Source: Corynebacterium kefirresidentii (GTDB taxonomy: Bacteria > Actinomycetota > Actinomycetes > Mycobacteriales > Mycobacteriaceae). Taken from it: DNA of 64,000 nt. Where the stretch lies: positions 186,001 to 250,000 of the forward strand of contig NGUZ01000001.1 in assembly GCA_002154655.1 (NCBI GenBank), in the 5' to 3' direction. The notes beneath the pieces are model-generated. The model did no database searches. It had not been told where the DNA came from and worked only from the letters and a program-made list of their open reading frames with translations. The first letter of the stretch is position 1; every line of letters begins with the position of its first letter. Made by a program: the position numbers and the translations under genes. Positions 45,318 to 53,726 of this stretch are shown here, one piece after another.

Positions 45318-47651
45318 GTGAATATTGCGGCAACCATCGCCGCCGAGCTCAACGTAAAGGAAACGCAGATTTCCACCACGTTGCAGCTGCTTGCGGAGGG
45401 CAATACTGTGCCTTTTATTGCCCGCTACCGCAAGGAGGCCACCGGCGGGCTGGATGACTCCCAGCTGCGCACTATTGAAGAGCGCGCGAACTACCTGAAG
45501 GAATTGCAGGAGCGTAAGGAGACCATCCTTGCGGCGATTGAGGAGCAGGGCAAGCTTAGCGACGCCCTGAAGGAACAAATCCTTGCCTGCGAAACCAAGG
45601 CGCGCCTGGAAGATCTGTACCTGCCGTATAAGAAGCGCCGCAAAACCAAGGCGGATATTGCCCGCGAGGCCGGCCTAGAAGAGCTGACCGATAAACTCAT
45701 CGCGGATCCTCACGCCACCCCAGAAGACCTAGCGCAGGCCTTCCTTTGCGAGGGCTTTGAAGATACAAAGAAAGCCCTCGACGGCGCCCGCGCCATCCTG
45801 GTGGATCGCTTCGCACTGGACGCTGACCTGGTGGGTGAGGTGCGAGAGCGCATGTTTACTGAAGGCGTTATGGGCGCGCACGTCATTGAGGGCAAGGAAG
45901 CAGAAGGAGCGAAGTTTAAGGATTACTTCTCCTTCAACGAGCCTTTCCACACATTGCCCTCGCACCGCATTTTGGCGCTCCTGCGGGGCGAGAATGAAGG
46001 CGTATTGCAATTGCAGCTTGATGCAGGCGATGACGCGGACTATGAGGACGTTATTGCCTCCCGCTTTGAACTGGATCGCTCCTCCAAGTGGCTTGCTGAC
46101 GCCGTCCATTGGGGCTGGCGCACAAAGCTTTATATTTCCTCCAGCCTGGATGTACGTATGCGTCTGAAAGAAGTGGCAGAGGAAGGTGCGCTCAAGATTT
46201 TTGCCACCAATTTGCGGGACGTGCTACTTGCTGCGCCGGCAGGTCAGCGTGCCACCATCGGCCTGGATCCGGGCTACCGCAATGGCGTCAAGTGTGCGGT
46301 TGTAGACAAAACCGGCAAAGTGCTCGATACCACTATTGTCTACCCGCACCAGCCGCAGAATCAGTGGAGTCAGGCGCTACAGTCCTTGTCTACCTTGTGC
46401 GCCAAGCATTCGGTGGACCTTTTGGCCATCGGAAATGGTACTGCCTCCCGTGAGACCGAGAAGCTCGCCCAGGAGATTGCGGACCTCATCAAGCAGGCCG
46501 GAGGCCAGCGTCCCACGCCCGTCGTAGTCTCAGAGTCCGGCGCTTCGGTGTATTCTGCCTCGCAGCTGGCGGCGGAGGAATTCCCCGATATGGATGTTTC
46601 GCTGCGTGGTGCAGTTTCCATCGCTCGTCGTTTGCAGGATCCTCTGGCGGAGCTGGTAAAAATCGATCCGAAGGCCATTGGTGTGGGTCAGTACCAGCAC
46701 GACGTTAACCAGACCGCACTCGCTCGCACCCTTGATGGTGTGGTGGAAAGTGCCGTGAACGGCGTGGGCGTAGATCTCAACACTGCTTCCGTCCCGCTGC
46801 TGGAGCGGGTGGCTGGAGTTAATTCCACCATCGCTGCCAATATCGTGGCTTACCGCAATGAAAACGGCTCCTTTGCTTCCCGCAAGGAACTGAAGAAGGT
46901 GCCGCGTCTGGGGCCAAAGGCGTTTGAGCAGTCAGCCGGCTTCCTTCGCATCAATGGCGGCACCGATCCGTTGGATGCCTCCGCCGTGCACCCTGAGGCT
47001 TATCCAGTTGTCTCCCGCATTGCGGAAAAGACCGGTCTGGGCATTTCCGAGCTTATTGGCAATACCCGCGTACTTTCCAAGCTTGCGCCAGCAGATTTTG
47101 CAGATGAGACCTTTGGTATCCCTACGGTGACCGATATCATCGCTGAGCTGGATAAACCCGGCCGCGACCCGCGTCCAGAATTTAAGACCGCAACCTTCAA
47201 AGAGGGGGTACATAAGGTCTCCGATCTCACCCCGGGAATGATCCTTGAGGGCACAGTTACCAACGTGGCGGCCTTTGGCGCCTTTGTGGACGTTGGAGTA
47301 CATCAGGACGGGCTCGTCCATGTTTCTGCCATGAGCCACAAGTTCGTCTCTGATCCGCACGAGGTCGTGCGCTCTGGCCAAGTGGTCAAGGTAAAAGTCA
47401 TGGAGGTCGACGTTGAGCGGCAGCGCATCGGCTTGTCTTTGCGCCTCGATGATGAACCGGGGCAGCAGGCTCCCAAGCGCCGTGGCGATGCGCAACATGC
47501 CGCAAACTCTGCTGCCAGGGGCGAAGGGAAGCGCTCCGGGCACAAATCCGGGCGCGGTTCCCGGGGCGGATCACGCGGCCGGACGGGCGGTCGAGGTGGC
47601 TCCGGCGGTGGTGGCGCCATGGCCGATGCCCTGAAGAAAGCAGGCTTTTAG
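45318..47651 (+). CDS. tex: Tex-family RNA-binding transcription accessory protein
   Basis: Tex proteins bind nucleic acid and are linked to transcription and ribosome-associated functions. The 777-aa protein has the N-terminal helical Tex region ([19 protein letters not shown]). A YqgF-like RNase H fold domain contains [17 protein letters not shown] near residue 314. Helix-hairpin-helix elements lie near 495-560 ([17 protein letters not shown] type). An S1 RNA-binding domain occupies about 635-710. The last 65 residues are Gly/Arg/Ser-rich. GTG 45318 has GAGGAGA upstream. Both neighbours are separated by terminators, so it is monocistronic. Confidence 0.95.
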   Translation: MNIAATIAAELNVKETQISTTLQLLAEGNTVPFIARYRKEATGGLDDSQLRTIEERANYLKELQERKETILAAIEEQGKLSDALKEQILACETKARLEDLYLPYKKRRKTKADIAREAGLEELTDKLIADPHATPEDLAQAFLCEGFEDTKKALDGARAILVDRFALDADLVGEVRERMFTEGVMGAHVIEGKEAEGAKFKDYFSFNEPFHTLPSHRILALLRGENEGVLQLQLDAGDDADYEDVIASRFELDRSSKWLADAVHWGWRTKLYISSSLDVRMRLKEVAEEGALKIFATNLRDVLLAAPAGQRATIGLDPGYRNGVKCAVVDKTGKVLDTTIVYPHQPQNQWSQALQSLSTLCAKHSVDLLAIGNGTASRETEKLAQEIADLIKQAGGQRPTPVVVSESGASVYSASQLAAEEFPDMDVSLRGAVSIARRLQDPLAELVKIDPKAIGVGQYQHDVNQTALARTLDGVVESAVNGVGVDLNTASVPLLERVAGVNSTIAANIVAYRNENGSFASRKELKKVPRLGPKAFEQSAGFLRINGGTDPLDASAVHPEAYPVVSRIAEKTGLGISELIGNTRVLSKLAPADFADETFGIPTVTDIIAELDKPGRDPRPEFKTATFKEGVHKVSDLTPGMILEGTVTNVAAFGAFVDVGVHQDGLVHVSAMSHKFVSDPHEVVRSGQVVKVKVMEVDVERQRIGLSLRLDDEPGQQAPKRRGDAQHAANSAARGEGKRSGHKSGRGSRGGSRGRTGGRGGSGGGGAMADALKKAGF

Positions 47652-47685
47652 CCGCCGTGGGCTAGCCTTTTTGCCTGCTGCTTTT

Positions 47686-47716
47686 GCTCCCATCGTTGCC
47701 TACGGTGGGAGCTTTT
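47686..47716 (+). terminator. Terminator after tex
   Basis: GCTCCCA (47686-47692) pairs with TGGGAGC (47706-47712), followed by TTTT. Confidence 0.88.
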
Positions 47717-47781
47717 GCATGCCTGGGGGAGAATTCCTCCACGCCGTGGAGTCCAATGCGTGCCCATATTGCCTCACAATG

Positions 47782-47800
47782 GTAAGTTAGGCAAAACTAA
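47782..47800 (+). promoter_or_regulatory. DtxR/IdeR-like iron box upstream of the YhgE/Pip gene
   Basis: GTAAGTTAGGCAAAACTAA agrees at 15 of 19 positions with the DtxR consensus TTAGGTTAGSCTAACCTAA. It lies 42 nt before the start codon, where a bound repressor could block initiation. Single-site recognition by eye is not proof. Confidence 0.5.
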
Positions 47801-47842
47801 GTAAAGGGTGCGTGATGCCATGTCAATTGCAAGGAGAAGGAA

Positions 47843-49957
47843 ATGAGCAAAGCGGCTACATCCAGCCATGGCAGGGGAGTATTGGGTTGGCACCGCGTAT
47901 TGGATTGGCGTCCGCGCAGTGCATTGGCACGAGCACTCATCGTGTTCTTCCTGGTTGCGCCCATTATTGTTGCCGGAACCATGATGTGGGCTATGTGGGA
48001 CCCGTCCAAATACATGCGCAAAATTGACCTAGCGGTGGTGAATGAAGACGCGGGCGTCAACAAGCAGGGCGCATATACCAATTACGGAGATCAGGTGGTA
48101 GAAGGTCTGCTGGATACCGATTACCTAAATTTCGCAGAGGTGAATAAGGAGGAGGGGGACCAAGGGCTGATAAAGGGCAAATATCTGCTGGTGGTGACCA
48201 TCCCTCAGGACTTTTCCAAACAGGCGGTGACCATCATCAGCGATAAGCCCGTCAAGCCTGAAATTCATTTCGCGAGCAATGACTATTACGGCACGAACGG
48301 CTCCGTGATTTCTTCCAGCCTAATCCCGCAGGTGCAAACCAGCGTGGAAAATGCAATCTCGAAAAAATATGCTGACCAGGTAATCGAAGGGCTCAATAAG
48401 CTAAGCGATGGATTGGGAACTGCCGCCGATGGCGCTGGGCGTCTTGATGAAGGTGCCGGAAAGCTGCAAGAAGGTGGTGGTCGTGCGGTCGCCGGCATAG
48501 GTGAGCTGGGGGCCGGCGCAGGAAAGCTGCATGACGGAACTGGTGCGCTCCTTGATGGCACAACCCGCCTCAATGAGGGAGTCGGGCGACTTGATGATGG
48601 TGCCGCTCGCCTGGATGATGGTGCCACACAACTTGCCGAAGGCTCCGATAAGCTGCTCGCTGGCACTGGCCGTCTCGCCGATGGTGCAGGCCAGATCGAT
48701 GGTGGGGTTAATCAGCTCACGGGAATGCTCATCCCAGTGCTCAAACAGGCCCAAGTCGTGGTTCCCGCGCTTTTACAACTGGTAGAGGTACTGCGTAACT
48801 TGGGTATGGGGCAACAGGCTGAACAGCTCCACTCGCTCGTATCCAAGCTTGATCCGGCGACGAGTGGAAACATGGTGGAGAAACTAGAACAGCTTTCTCA
48901 TGGTACCGGCCAGCTGTACTACAACCTTTCAGATCCCAACTCGGAATATCTGGGCGGCATGAACAAGCTCAATGGCGGGGCGCACCGTCTCGCTCATGGC
49001 ACCAAAGAGCTGCACAGCGGCGTTGGAGAACTCAGCAACGGCGCTGCTCAGCTGCACGATGGCACGAGCCGCCTCCATGATGGAACCGGCACCTTGAAGG
49101 CGGGGACAGACCGCTTGGCGGCCGGCGGTGCCGAGCTCAAGGGAGGCATGGATAAGCTAAAGGCTGGTTCTGGTGAGCTCTCGCAGAAGCTGGCAGATGG
49201 TGCAAACAAAGCGCCATCTATCTCCAAACCGGAAGACTCGGCTCAAAACATGGCCGTTCCCATTAACTTCACCGCTTCCAATGTGCACCCAGTCCAAACT
49301 GTAATAAGCCCCGCGGACCCTACCCGCAAAGACGTCACCGGCGGCGCCTCTTTGCTCTTAGTGCTTGTCTTCGGCTTCCTCGTCATGCTGCTGGTGGCTA
49401 TGGTGTTCCCCTACTACCTCGGACGTAAAGGAATTCCAGTCACGCATCCTGCGCGCAGGATACTTCTTGCGTTCTTCACGCTGACTGCGCTCAACTTCAT
49501 TGTCCTTGCCTTTATGGCGCTGATGTCAGCGACTTTGGGGTGGTCACCGGCAAGCTGGCCAATGATTCTCGGGGTAGTAGCGGCCATCGCGGCGGTGGGT
49601 GCGGCGACGTACCAGTTTTTCCACGTGACTTTTGGCCGAAAGATTGGTGGCATCTTCGCCGCGGGACTTTTTGCCCTCGGCGTGATGGTCTTTGGCGGCG
49701 TGTGGCCGGTGGCCGCGATTCCCTGCCCGTTGAGCATTATGCACTCTTTTCATCCGATGACCTACGCAAAAGATGCTTTCACGCGTGCCACTGATGGGAT
49801 TCATGATGCGACCTTCTGGACTGGAATGGCGGCGTTGCTCGGATTTACCCTGATCGCGCTTTTCGCCTCATATGTGGTCTTCCGCGCGCGTCACTTGGGC
49901 ACGGCGAAAATCCTCGATGAGCACCTTGTCCGCTCCCAAGCTGCTGTGGCGGCGTAA
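47843..49957 (+). CDS. YhgE/Pip domain membrane protein
   Basis: This 704-aa protein has the YhgE/Pip layout: one N-terminal helix (about residues 31-50), a long extracellular region, and a C-terminal block of about six helices (about 498-690). The extracellular part has heptad-like repeats of the form L-x-D/E-G-x-x-x-L at about residues 190-300 and 370-455, predicted to form a rod. The family is related to ABC-2-type transport subunits and to ESX-associated or MmpL-linked export, with no firm substrate. ATG 47843 has GGAGAAGGA upstream. A DtxR-like box precedes it. A short ORF from 47812 overlaps in another frame and is rejected. Confidence 0.85.
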   Translation: MSKAATSSHGRGVLGWHRVLDWRPRSALARALIVFFLVAPIIVAGTMMWAMWDPSKYMRKIDLAVVNEDAGVNKQGAYTNYGDQVVEGLLDTDYLNFAEVNKEEGDQGLIKGKYLLVVTIPQDFSKQAVTIISDKPVKPEIHFASNDYYGTNGSVISSSLIPQVQTSVENAISKKYADQVIEGLNKLSDGLGTAADGAGRLDEGAGKLQEGGGRAVAGIGELGAGAGKLHDGTGALLDGTTRLNEGVGRLDDGAARLDDGATQLAEGSDKLLAGTGRLADGAGQIDGGVNQLTGMLIPVLKQAQVVVPALLQLVEVLRNLGMGQQAEQLHSLVSKLDPATSGNMVEKLEQLSHGTGQLYYNLSDPNSEYLGGMNKLNGGAHRLAHGTKELHSGVGELSNGAAQLHDGTSRLHDGTGTLKAGTDRLAAGGAELKGGMDKLKAGSGELSQKLADGANKAPSISKPEDSAQNMAVPINFTASNVHPVQTVISPADPTRKDVTGGASLLLVLVFGFLVMLLVAMVFPYYLGRKGIPVTHPARRILLAFFTLTALNFIVLAFMALMSATLGWSPASWPMILGVVAAIAAVGAATYQFFHVTFGRKIGGIFAAGLFALGVMVFGGVWPVAAIPCPLSIMHSFHPMTYAKDAFTRATDGIHDATFWTGMAALLGFTLIALFASYVVFRARHLGTAKILDEHLVRSQAAVAA

Positions 49958-50109
49958 TTTGGGCAGGGAAGGAAAGTAGTGCCGGGGAGGAAATTTGGTT
50001 CCTGCCAGTGCATGTGGAAAAATAGTGCACCGTTCTATGTAACGGGCACGAACCGGTTAGGCTTCACGCCGCTAGGGTCCTCTGTCCCAAACTGAAAAGG
50101 AATATTGGC

Positions 50110-50454
50110 ATGTCCAACATTATTGACAAGGTCGATGCAGCACAGCTGCGCGACGATATCCCGTCCTTCCGCCCAGGCGATACCCTCGACGTTAACGTAA
50201 AGGTTATCGAGGGCAACAACGAGCGTGCACAGCTGTTCAAGGGCATCTGCATCCGTCGTCAGGGTTCCGGCATCCGTGAGACCTTCACCGTCCGTAAGGT
50301 CTCCTTCGGTATCGGCGTTGAGCGTACCTTCCCGGTTCACTCCCCGAACCTGGAGTCCATCAAGGTCTCCCGCCGCGGCCGCGTTCGCCGTGCGAAGCTG
50401 TACTACCTGCGCGATCTGCGCGGTAAGAAGGCTCGCATCAAGGAGCGTCGCTAG
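50110..50454 (+). CDS. rplS: 50S ribosomal protein L19
   Basis: L19 sits at the 30S-50S interface. The 114-aa protein is canonical, with [20 protein letters not shown] near residue 20 and the basic end [24 protein letters not shown] precedes the ATG. In other genomes rplS directly follows trmD; here four genes (a hypothetical protein, an exported protein, tex and the YhgE/Pip gene) lie between them. The 152-nt gap before it has no strong motif. Confidence 0.97.
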   Translation: MSNIIDKVDAAQLRDDIPSFRPGDTLDVNVKVIEGNNERAQLFKGICIRRQGSGIRETFTVRKVSFGIGVERTFPVHSPNLESIKVSRRGRVRRAKLYYLRDLRGKKARIKERR

Positions 50455-50478
50455 TATTAGTGCGCTGCGCGCCACCAT

Positions 50479-50514
50479 CCCCCTTGCATCCTTGTGAGTG
50501 CAAGGGGGATTTTC
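50479..50514 (+). terminator. Terminator after rplS
   Basis: CCCCCTTGCA pairs with TGCAAGGGGG around a 10-nt loop, followed by ATTTTC. Confidence 0.9.
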
Positions 50515-50627
50515 TGTACCTATTGCCAGCTATTTCCTGGTGTCAGCCGGCAGGCTTTAACCGGATAGTTGCCTGTGAATTCTCTAGCCGCGAGGGGGAT
50601 AAGGCGGGAACCGGGACGTGGGGTTGC

Positions 50628-50633
50628 TAGGAT
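50628..50633 (+). promoter_or_regulatory. -10 hexamer TAGGAT of the first lepB
   Basis: TAGGAT ends 7 nt before GTG 50641. No Shine-Dalgarno is present. Confidence 0.5.
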
Positions 50634-50640
50634 TTAGCGC

Positions 50641-51444
50641 GTGAATAAAGACAGCATCTCGCAGGAACAGTCGCCGGAAGGTGAGGGGGCCAACCCCGCA
50701 GAGGGGCTCGCCTCCCCGCAAGGCGAAGGGGCAACTAAGAAAAAAGACATGCCGTGGCTGCTGGAAACCCTTCTGGTCGTGGCAACGGTCCTTGTTATCG
50801 TGGGCCTTTTCCAGAACTTTATCGGACGGCAGTATGTGATCCCTTCCGGCTCGATGGAGCCGACACTGCATGGCTGCGAGGGCTGTACGAATGACCGTAT
50901 CTTTACGGAAAAGATCTCGTATTACGGCGATGGCGAGCCAGAACCAGGCGATGTTGTCGTATTCAAAGGCACCGAGGACTGGAATTCTAGTTATGTCTCG
51001 CCGCGCTCGTCCAACCCGTTAATCCACGGTGTGCAGGACGCGTTGAGCTTTGTATCCTTGGCACCGCCCGATGAAAATACCCTAGTCAAGCGTGTGGTTG
51101 CTACCGGTGGGCAGACAGTGTCTTGCCAAGAGGGCGATCCTGCAGTCATGGTTGATGGCAAGCCCATCGAGCAAGACTACGTGCAAGACCCGCCCACGTA
51201 CCCGGTAGATAAGTCGACAGGCTCGGAAGCGTGTGGTGGCCCGTACTTTGGTCCCGTGGAAGTACCGGAGGGCAATATCTGGGTCATGGGTGATAATCGC
51301 ACGGCCTCGGCAGATTCTCGCTATCACATGACCGATAAATTCCACGGCACAGTTCCGGTGGAAAATGTCCGCGGCAAGGTGAAGTTCGTCTTCTGGCCGT
51401 TTACCCGCATCGGTGGCATCGATGACCCGGACATCCAGGAATAA
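50641..51444 (+). CDS. lepB: Signal peptidase I, first copy
   Basis: This type I signal peptidase removes Sec and Tat signal peptides. The 267-aa protein has a polar N-terminal region, a single membrane helix (about residues 40-60) and the catalytic domain outside. The Ser-Lys dyad is S71 in PSGSMEPTL and K150 in LVKRVVATGG. Box E is seen as VMGDNRTASADSRYH. Several cysteines (C79, C82, and others near 163 and 198) suggest disulfides. A homologous second gene follows immediately with an overlap of about 23 nt. Confidence 0.96.
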   Translation: MNKDSISQEQSPEGEGANPAEGLASPQGEGATKKKDMPWLLETLLVVATVLVIVGLFQNFIGRQYVIPSGSMEPTLHGCEGCTNDRIFTEKISYYGDGEPEPGDVVVFKGTEDWNSSYVSPRSSNPLIHGVQDALSFVSLAPPDENTLVKRVVATGGQTVSCQEGDPAVMVDGKPIEQDYVQDPPTYPVDKSTGSEACGGPYFGPVEVPEGNIWVMGDNRTASADSRYHMTDKFHGTVPVENVRGKVKFVFWPFTRIGGIDDPDIQE

Positions 51445-52159
51445 ACCTTCTTCCCAACGCCTGCGCACCCGGGATTTTTTCTTCCCCGTGGTGGCAGGTT
51501 TTGTCCTGCTGGTGCTCTTACAAGCATTGGTGGGACGGATGTATGTCATTCCTTCTGCGTCGATGGAACCTACCCTGCATGGTTGTGCCGGCTGCGAAAA
51601 TGATCGCATCGCAGTGCAGAAGGTCAGCTATTACTTCACAGACCCACAACCTGGGGAGGTGGTTGTCTTCGAAGGGCCGGAGTCGTGGAATAACGAGTTT
51701 CAGGTCACACGCTCGCGCAACATTATTGTGCGAGGTGCGCAGAATGCCTTGGCAGCAGTAGGGCTTTTGCCCAACGGGGAAAATATCCTCGTCAAGCGGG
51801 TAATTGCTACCGGCGGACAAACGGTGAGCTGTGAAGCTGGTGATCCTTCGGTGATGGTGGATGGTCAGCCGATTGATCAATCATTCGTGCTTGATCCACC
51901 GGAGATTCCCGTAGACCCCGGCGTTGGCTCCCAGGAGTGTGGCGGCGAGTACTTCGGCCCCGTCACCGTCCCGGAGGGGCATCTCTGGGTAATGGGAGAT
52001 AATCGCACCAACTCCCTCGATTCGCGTGCGCACTTGGGCGATAACCTACAAGGCACCGTGCCAGTGGACAATATTCGCGGCCGAGTTGAGGCTGTCATCT
52101 TGCCTCTATCGCGGTGGGGTGGGGTGGAACACCCAGAGATTTCGCATGCGGCGGCTTAA
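51422..52159 (+). CDS. Signal peptidase I, second copy
   Basis: This is a tandem paralogue of the preceding gene, about 245 aa from ATG 51422. GGTGG lies 6 nt upstream of this ATG; GTG 51413 is an alternative. It has one membrane helix (about residues 19-38) and the catalytic motif PSASMEPTL with Ser47, then Lys125 in [10 protein letters not shown]. Box E reads [15 protein letters not shown]. It shares the CxxC-type cysteines (HGCAGCEND) with copy one. The copies differ in sequence throughout, so they may prefer different substrates. It overlaps rnhB by 14 nt. No frameshift is seen, so both copies look functional. Confidence 0.93.
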   Translation: MTRTSRNKPSSQRLRTRDFFFPVVAGFVLLVLLQALVGRMYVIPSASMEPTLHGCAGCENDRIAVQKVSYYFTDPQPGEVVVFEGPESWNNEFQVTRSRNIIVRGAQNALAAVGLLPNGENILVKRVIATGGQTVSCEAGDPSVMVDGQPIDQSFVLDPPEIPVDPGVGSQECGGEYFGPVTVPEGHLWVMGDNRTNSLDSRAHLGDNLQGTVPVDNIRGRVEAVILPLSRWGGVEHPEISHAAA

Positions 52160-52787
52160 GCAACGACGCACCTATGAGCTGGCGTTGAGCAAGGCTGGGC
52201 TCGGGCCGGTGGCTGGAGTGGATGAGGCCGGGCGCGGCGCGTGTTGCGGGCCGATCACCATCGCGGCCTGCATTATGCCTGATCGCCCGATCAAGGAGCT
52301 GGCGGAGCTTAGCGATTCCAAAAAGCTGACTCCCCGGCAGCGCGAGCGGCTCTTTCCACTCATTAAGGACAAGGCTGTGGACTGGTCTGTGGTGCACATT
52401 AGCGCTGGGGACATCGATAAGCGCGGCATCCAGCACGCTAATGTTTCCGGTATGCGCAGGGCGGTAGCACGCCTGGATGTCCGCCCGGGCTATGTGCTTA
52501 GCGACGCCCTCTTTATCCCCGGCCTTACCCAACCCCAGCTGCCCATCATCGGCGGCGATGCAGCCGCGCGGTGTATCGCCGCGGCAAGTGTCTTGGCAAA
52601 AGTGAGTCGCGACCATCTGATGCGCGACCTTGATGCGCGCTACCCCGGCTATGAATTAGCCAAGCACAAAGGCTATGGGACTAAGGCACACGAGGCCGCA
52701 ATTTCGGCGCTTGGAGCGTGCCCGGAACACCGGATGAGCTATGACAATGTCCGCCGCGCTCATGCGGAGTTCGCCGCGCGTGCCTAG
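52146..52787 (+). CDS. rnhB: Ribonuclease HII
   Basis: RNase HII removes ribonucleotides and RNA primers from DNA. The 213-aa protein has the catalytic motif [14 protein letters not shown] near residue 25, [12 protein letters not shown] near 58, and a further acidic site near [21 protein letters not shown] at 139. ATG 52146 overlaps the stop of the signal peptidase gene by 14 nt; longer upstream starts are inside that gene. The lepB-rnhB-DUF2469 order is the same as in mycobacteria. Confidence 0.95.
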   Translation: MRRLKQRRTYELALSKAGLGPVAGVDEAGRGACCGPITIAACIMPDRPIKELAELSDSKKLTPRQRERLFPLIKDKAVDWSVVHISAGDIDKRGIQHANVSGMRRAVARLDVRPGYVLSDALFIPGLTQPQLPIIGGDAAARCIAAASVLAKVSRDHLMRDLDARYPGYELAKHKGYGTKAHEAAISALGACPEHRMSYDNVRRAHAEFAARA

Positions 52788-52849
52788 CTAGAATCTAGCC
52801 TCCTGCGCGCTAAGCTTAAGCGAGCTAACCCACAACCTGGAGGTCCATC

Positions 52850-53155
52850 GTGAGTGCAGAGGAACTCGATAACTACGAGGCTGAGGTAGAGCTGTCCCTC
52901 TACCGCGAGTACCGAGACGTTGTCAGTCAGTTTTCCTATGTCGTTGAAACTGAGCGGCGCTTTTACCTGGCTAATGCGGTAGAGCTTATTCCGCATACCT
53001 CTGGGCCTGATGTGTACTATGAGGTGCGCATGTCCGATGCTTGGGTATGGGATATGTACCGCTCGGCCCGCTTTGTGCGCTATGTTCGCGTCATTACCTA
53101 CAAGGACGTCAATATCGAAGAGCTGGATAAGCCTGAATTCATGATGCCGGAGTAA
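52850..53155 (+). CDS. DUF2469 family protein
   Basis: This 101-aa protein belongs to DUF2469 (Rv2901c-like), conserved in actinobacteria and located downstream of rnhB. It begins MSAEELDNYEAEVELSLYREYRDVV and is rich in aromatic and acidic residues. The segment YYEVRMSDAWVWDMYRSARF is the most conserved-looking part. It starts with GTG and has GGAGG upstream. It is cytoplasmic and of unknown function. Confidence 0.92.
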   Translation: MSAEELDNYEAEVELSLYREYRDVVSQFSYVVETERRFYLANAVELIPHTSGPDVYYEVRMSDAWVWDMYRSARFVRYVRVITYKDVNIEELDKPEFMMPE

Positions 53156-53182
53156 TTTTGTCAACTCGGCACTACAAGCGTT

Positions 53183-53238
53183 GTGCCCTGGCTGTGGATA
53201 ACAGTGCCTCGAAGCCTAGTTATCCACAGCCAGGGCAC
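53183..53238. repeat. 20-bp perfect inverted repeat carrying two convergent DnaA boxes
   Basis: The arms at 53183-53202 and 53219-53238 are perfectly complementary around a 16-nt loop. Each arm holds a consensus 9-mer DnaA box: TTATCCACA at 53220-53228 and its complement TGTGGATAA at 53193-53201. The nearest T-run (TTTT at 53254) is well beyond the stem. It may be a terminator of DUF2469 that also binds DnaA, or a DnaA titration site. Neither role can be proven by eye. Confidence 0.75.
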
Positions 53239-53327
53239 TTTCCGTTTTGTATACCTTGTGCAAGCCATGCTAGCTGCGGTGTTCTGTGCAGGCCGATGAA
53301 TTTCACGACGCACAAGGATAAACTGCA

Positions 53328-53726
53328 ATGCAATTTAGTTCAGAACACCACCTAGCCACGAAGAAGCCTCGCCATAAGCAAGTCTTAGGGAAAAGGGGAG
53401 AGGCCTTCGCCGCGCGCTACCTCCGTGAACGCGGGGCCGAAATTATTGCCGCTAATGTCTCTTATAGGGTAGGAGAAATTGACCTCATCGCGCGCGAGGC
53501 GGACGGAACCATCGTCTTTGTTGAGGTTAAAACGCGTGCCACTCCCAGCTTCGGGGTAGCAGAAGCCGTAACCCCGCAGAAGCTAGCGCGCCTTCGCAAG
53601 GCTGCAGCGCAGTGGCTCGATGGAAAGCCACTGTCTTCGGTGCGATTCGACGTTATAACGTTGTTGGAGCGCGGGCAGGGATTTGCGCTAGAACACTTCA
53701 AGGGGGTTGAAGATGGCTCTAGGTAA
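53328..53726 (+). CDS. YraN/UPF0102 family nuclease-fold protein
   Basis: UPF0102 proteins have a Holliday-junction-resolvase-like endonuclease fold of unknown substrate. The 132-aa protein has the family motif LGKRGEAFAARYLRERGAEI near residue 20 and the acidic active-site segment GEIDLIAREADGTIVFVEVKTR near 49. AAGG lies 11 nt before the ATG. It overlaps comM by 14 nt. This arrangement, yraN followed by comM and dprA, is found in many bacteria. Confidence 0.9.
   Translation: MQFSSEHHLATKKPRHKQVLGKRGEAFAARYLRERGAEIIAANVSYRVGEIDLIAREADGTIVFVEVKTRATPSFGVAEAVTPQKLARLRKAAAQWLDGKPLSSVRFDVITLLERGQGFALEHFKGVEDGSR

Noticed and set aside
47812..48027. A 71-codon ORF overlapping the YhgE/Pip start
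   Set aside because: It shares the region with a gene having a better ribosome site and clear helix structure; its product is unlike any family.
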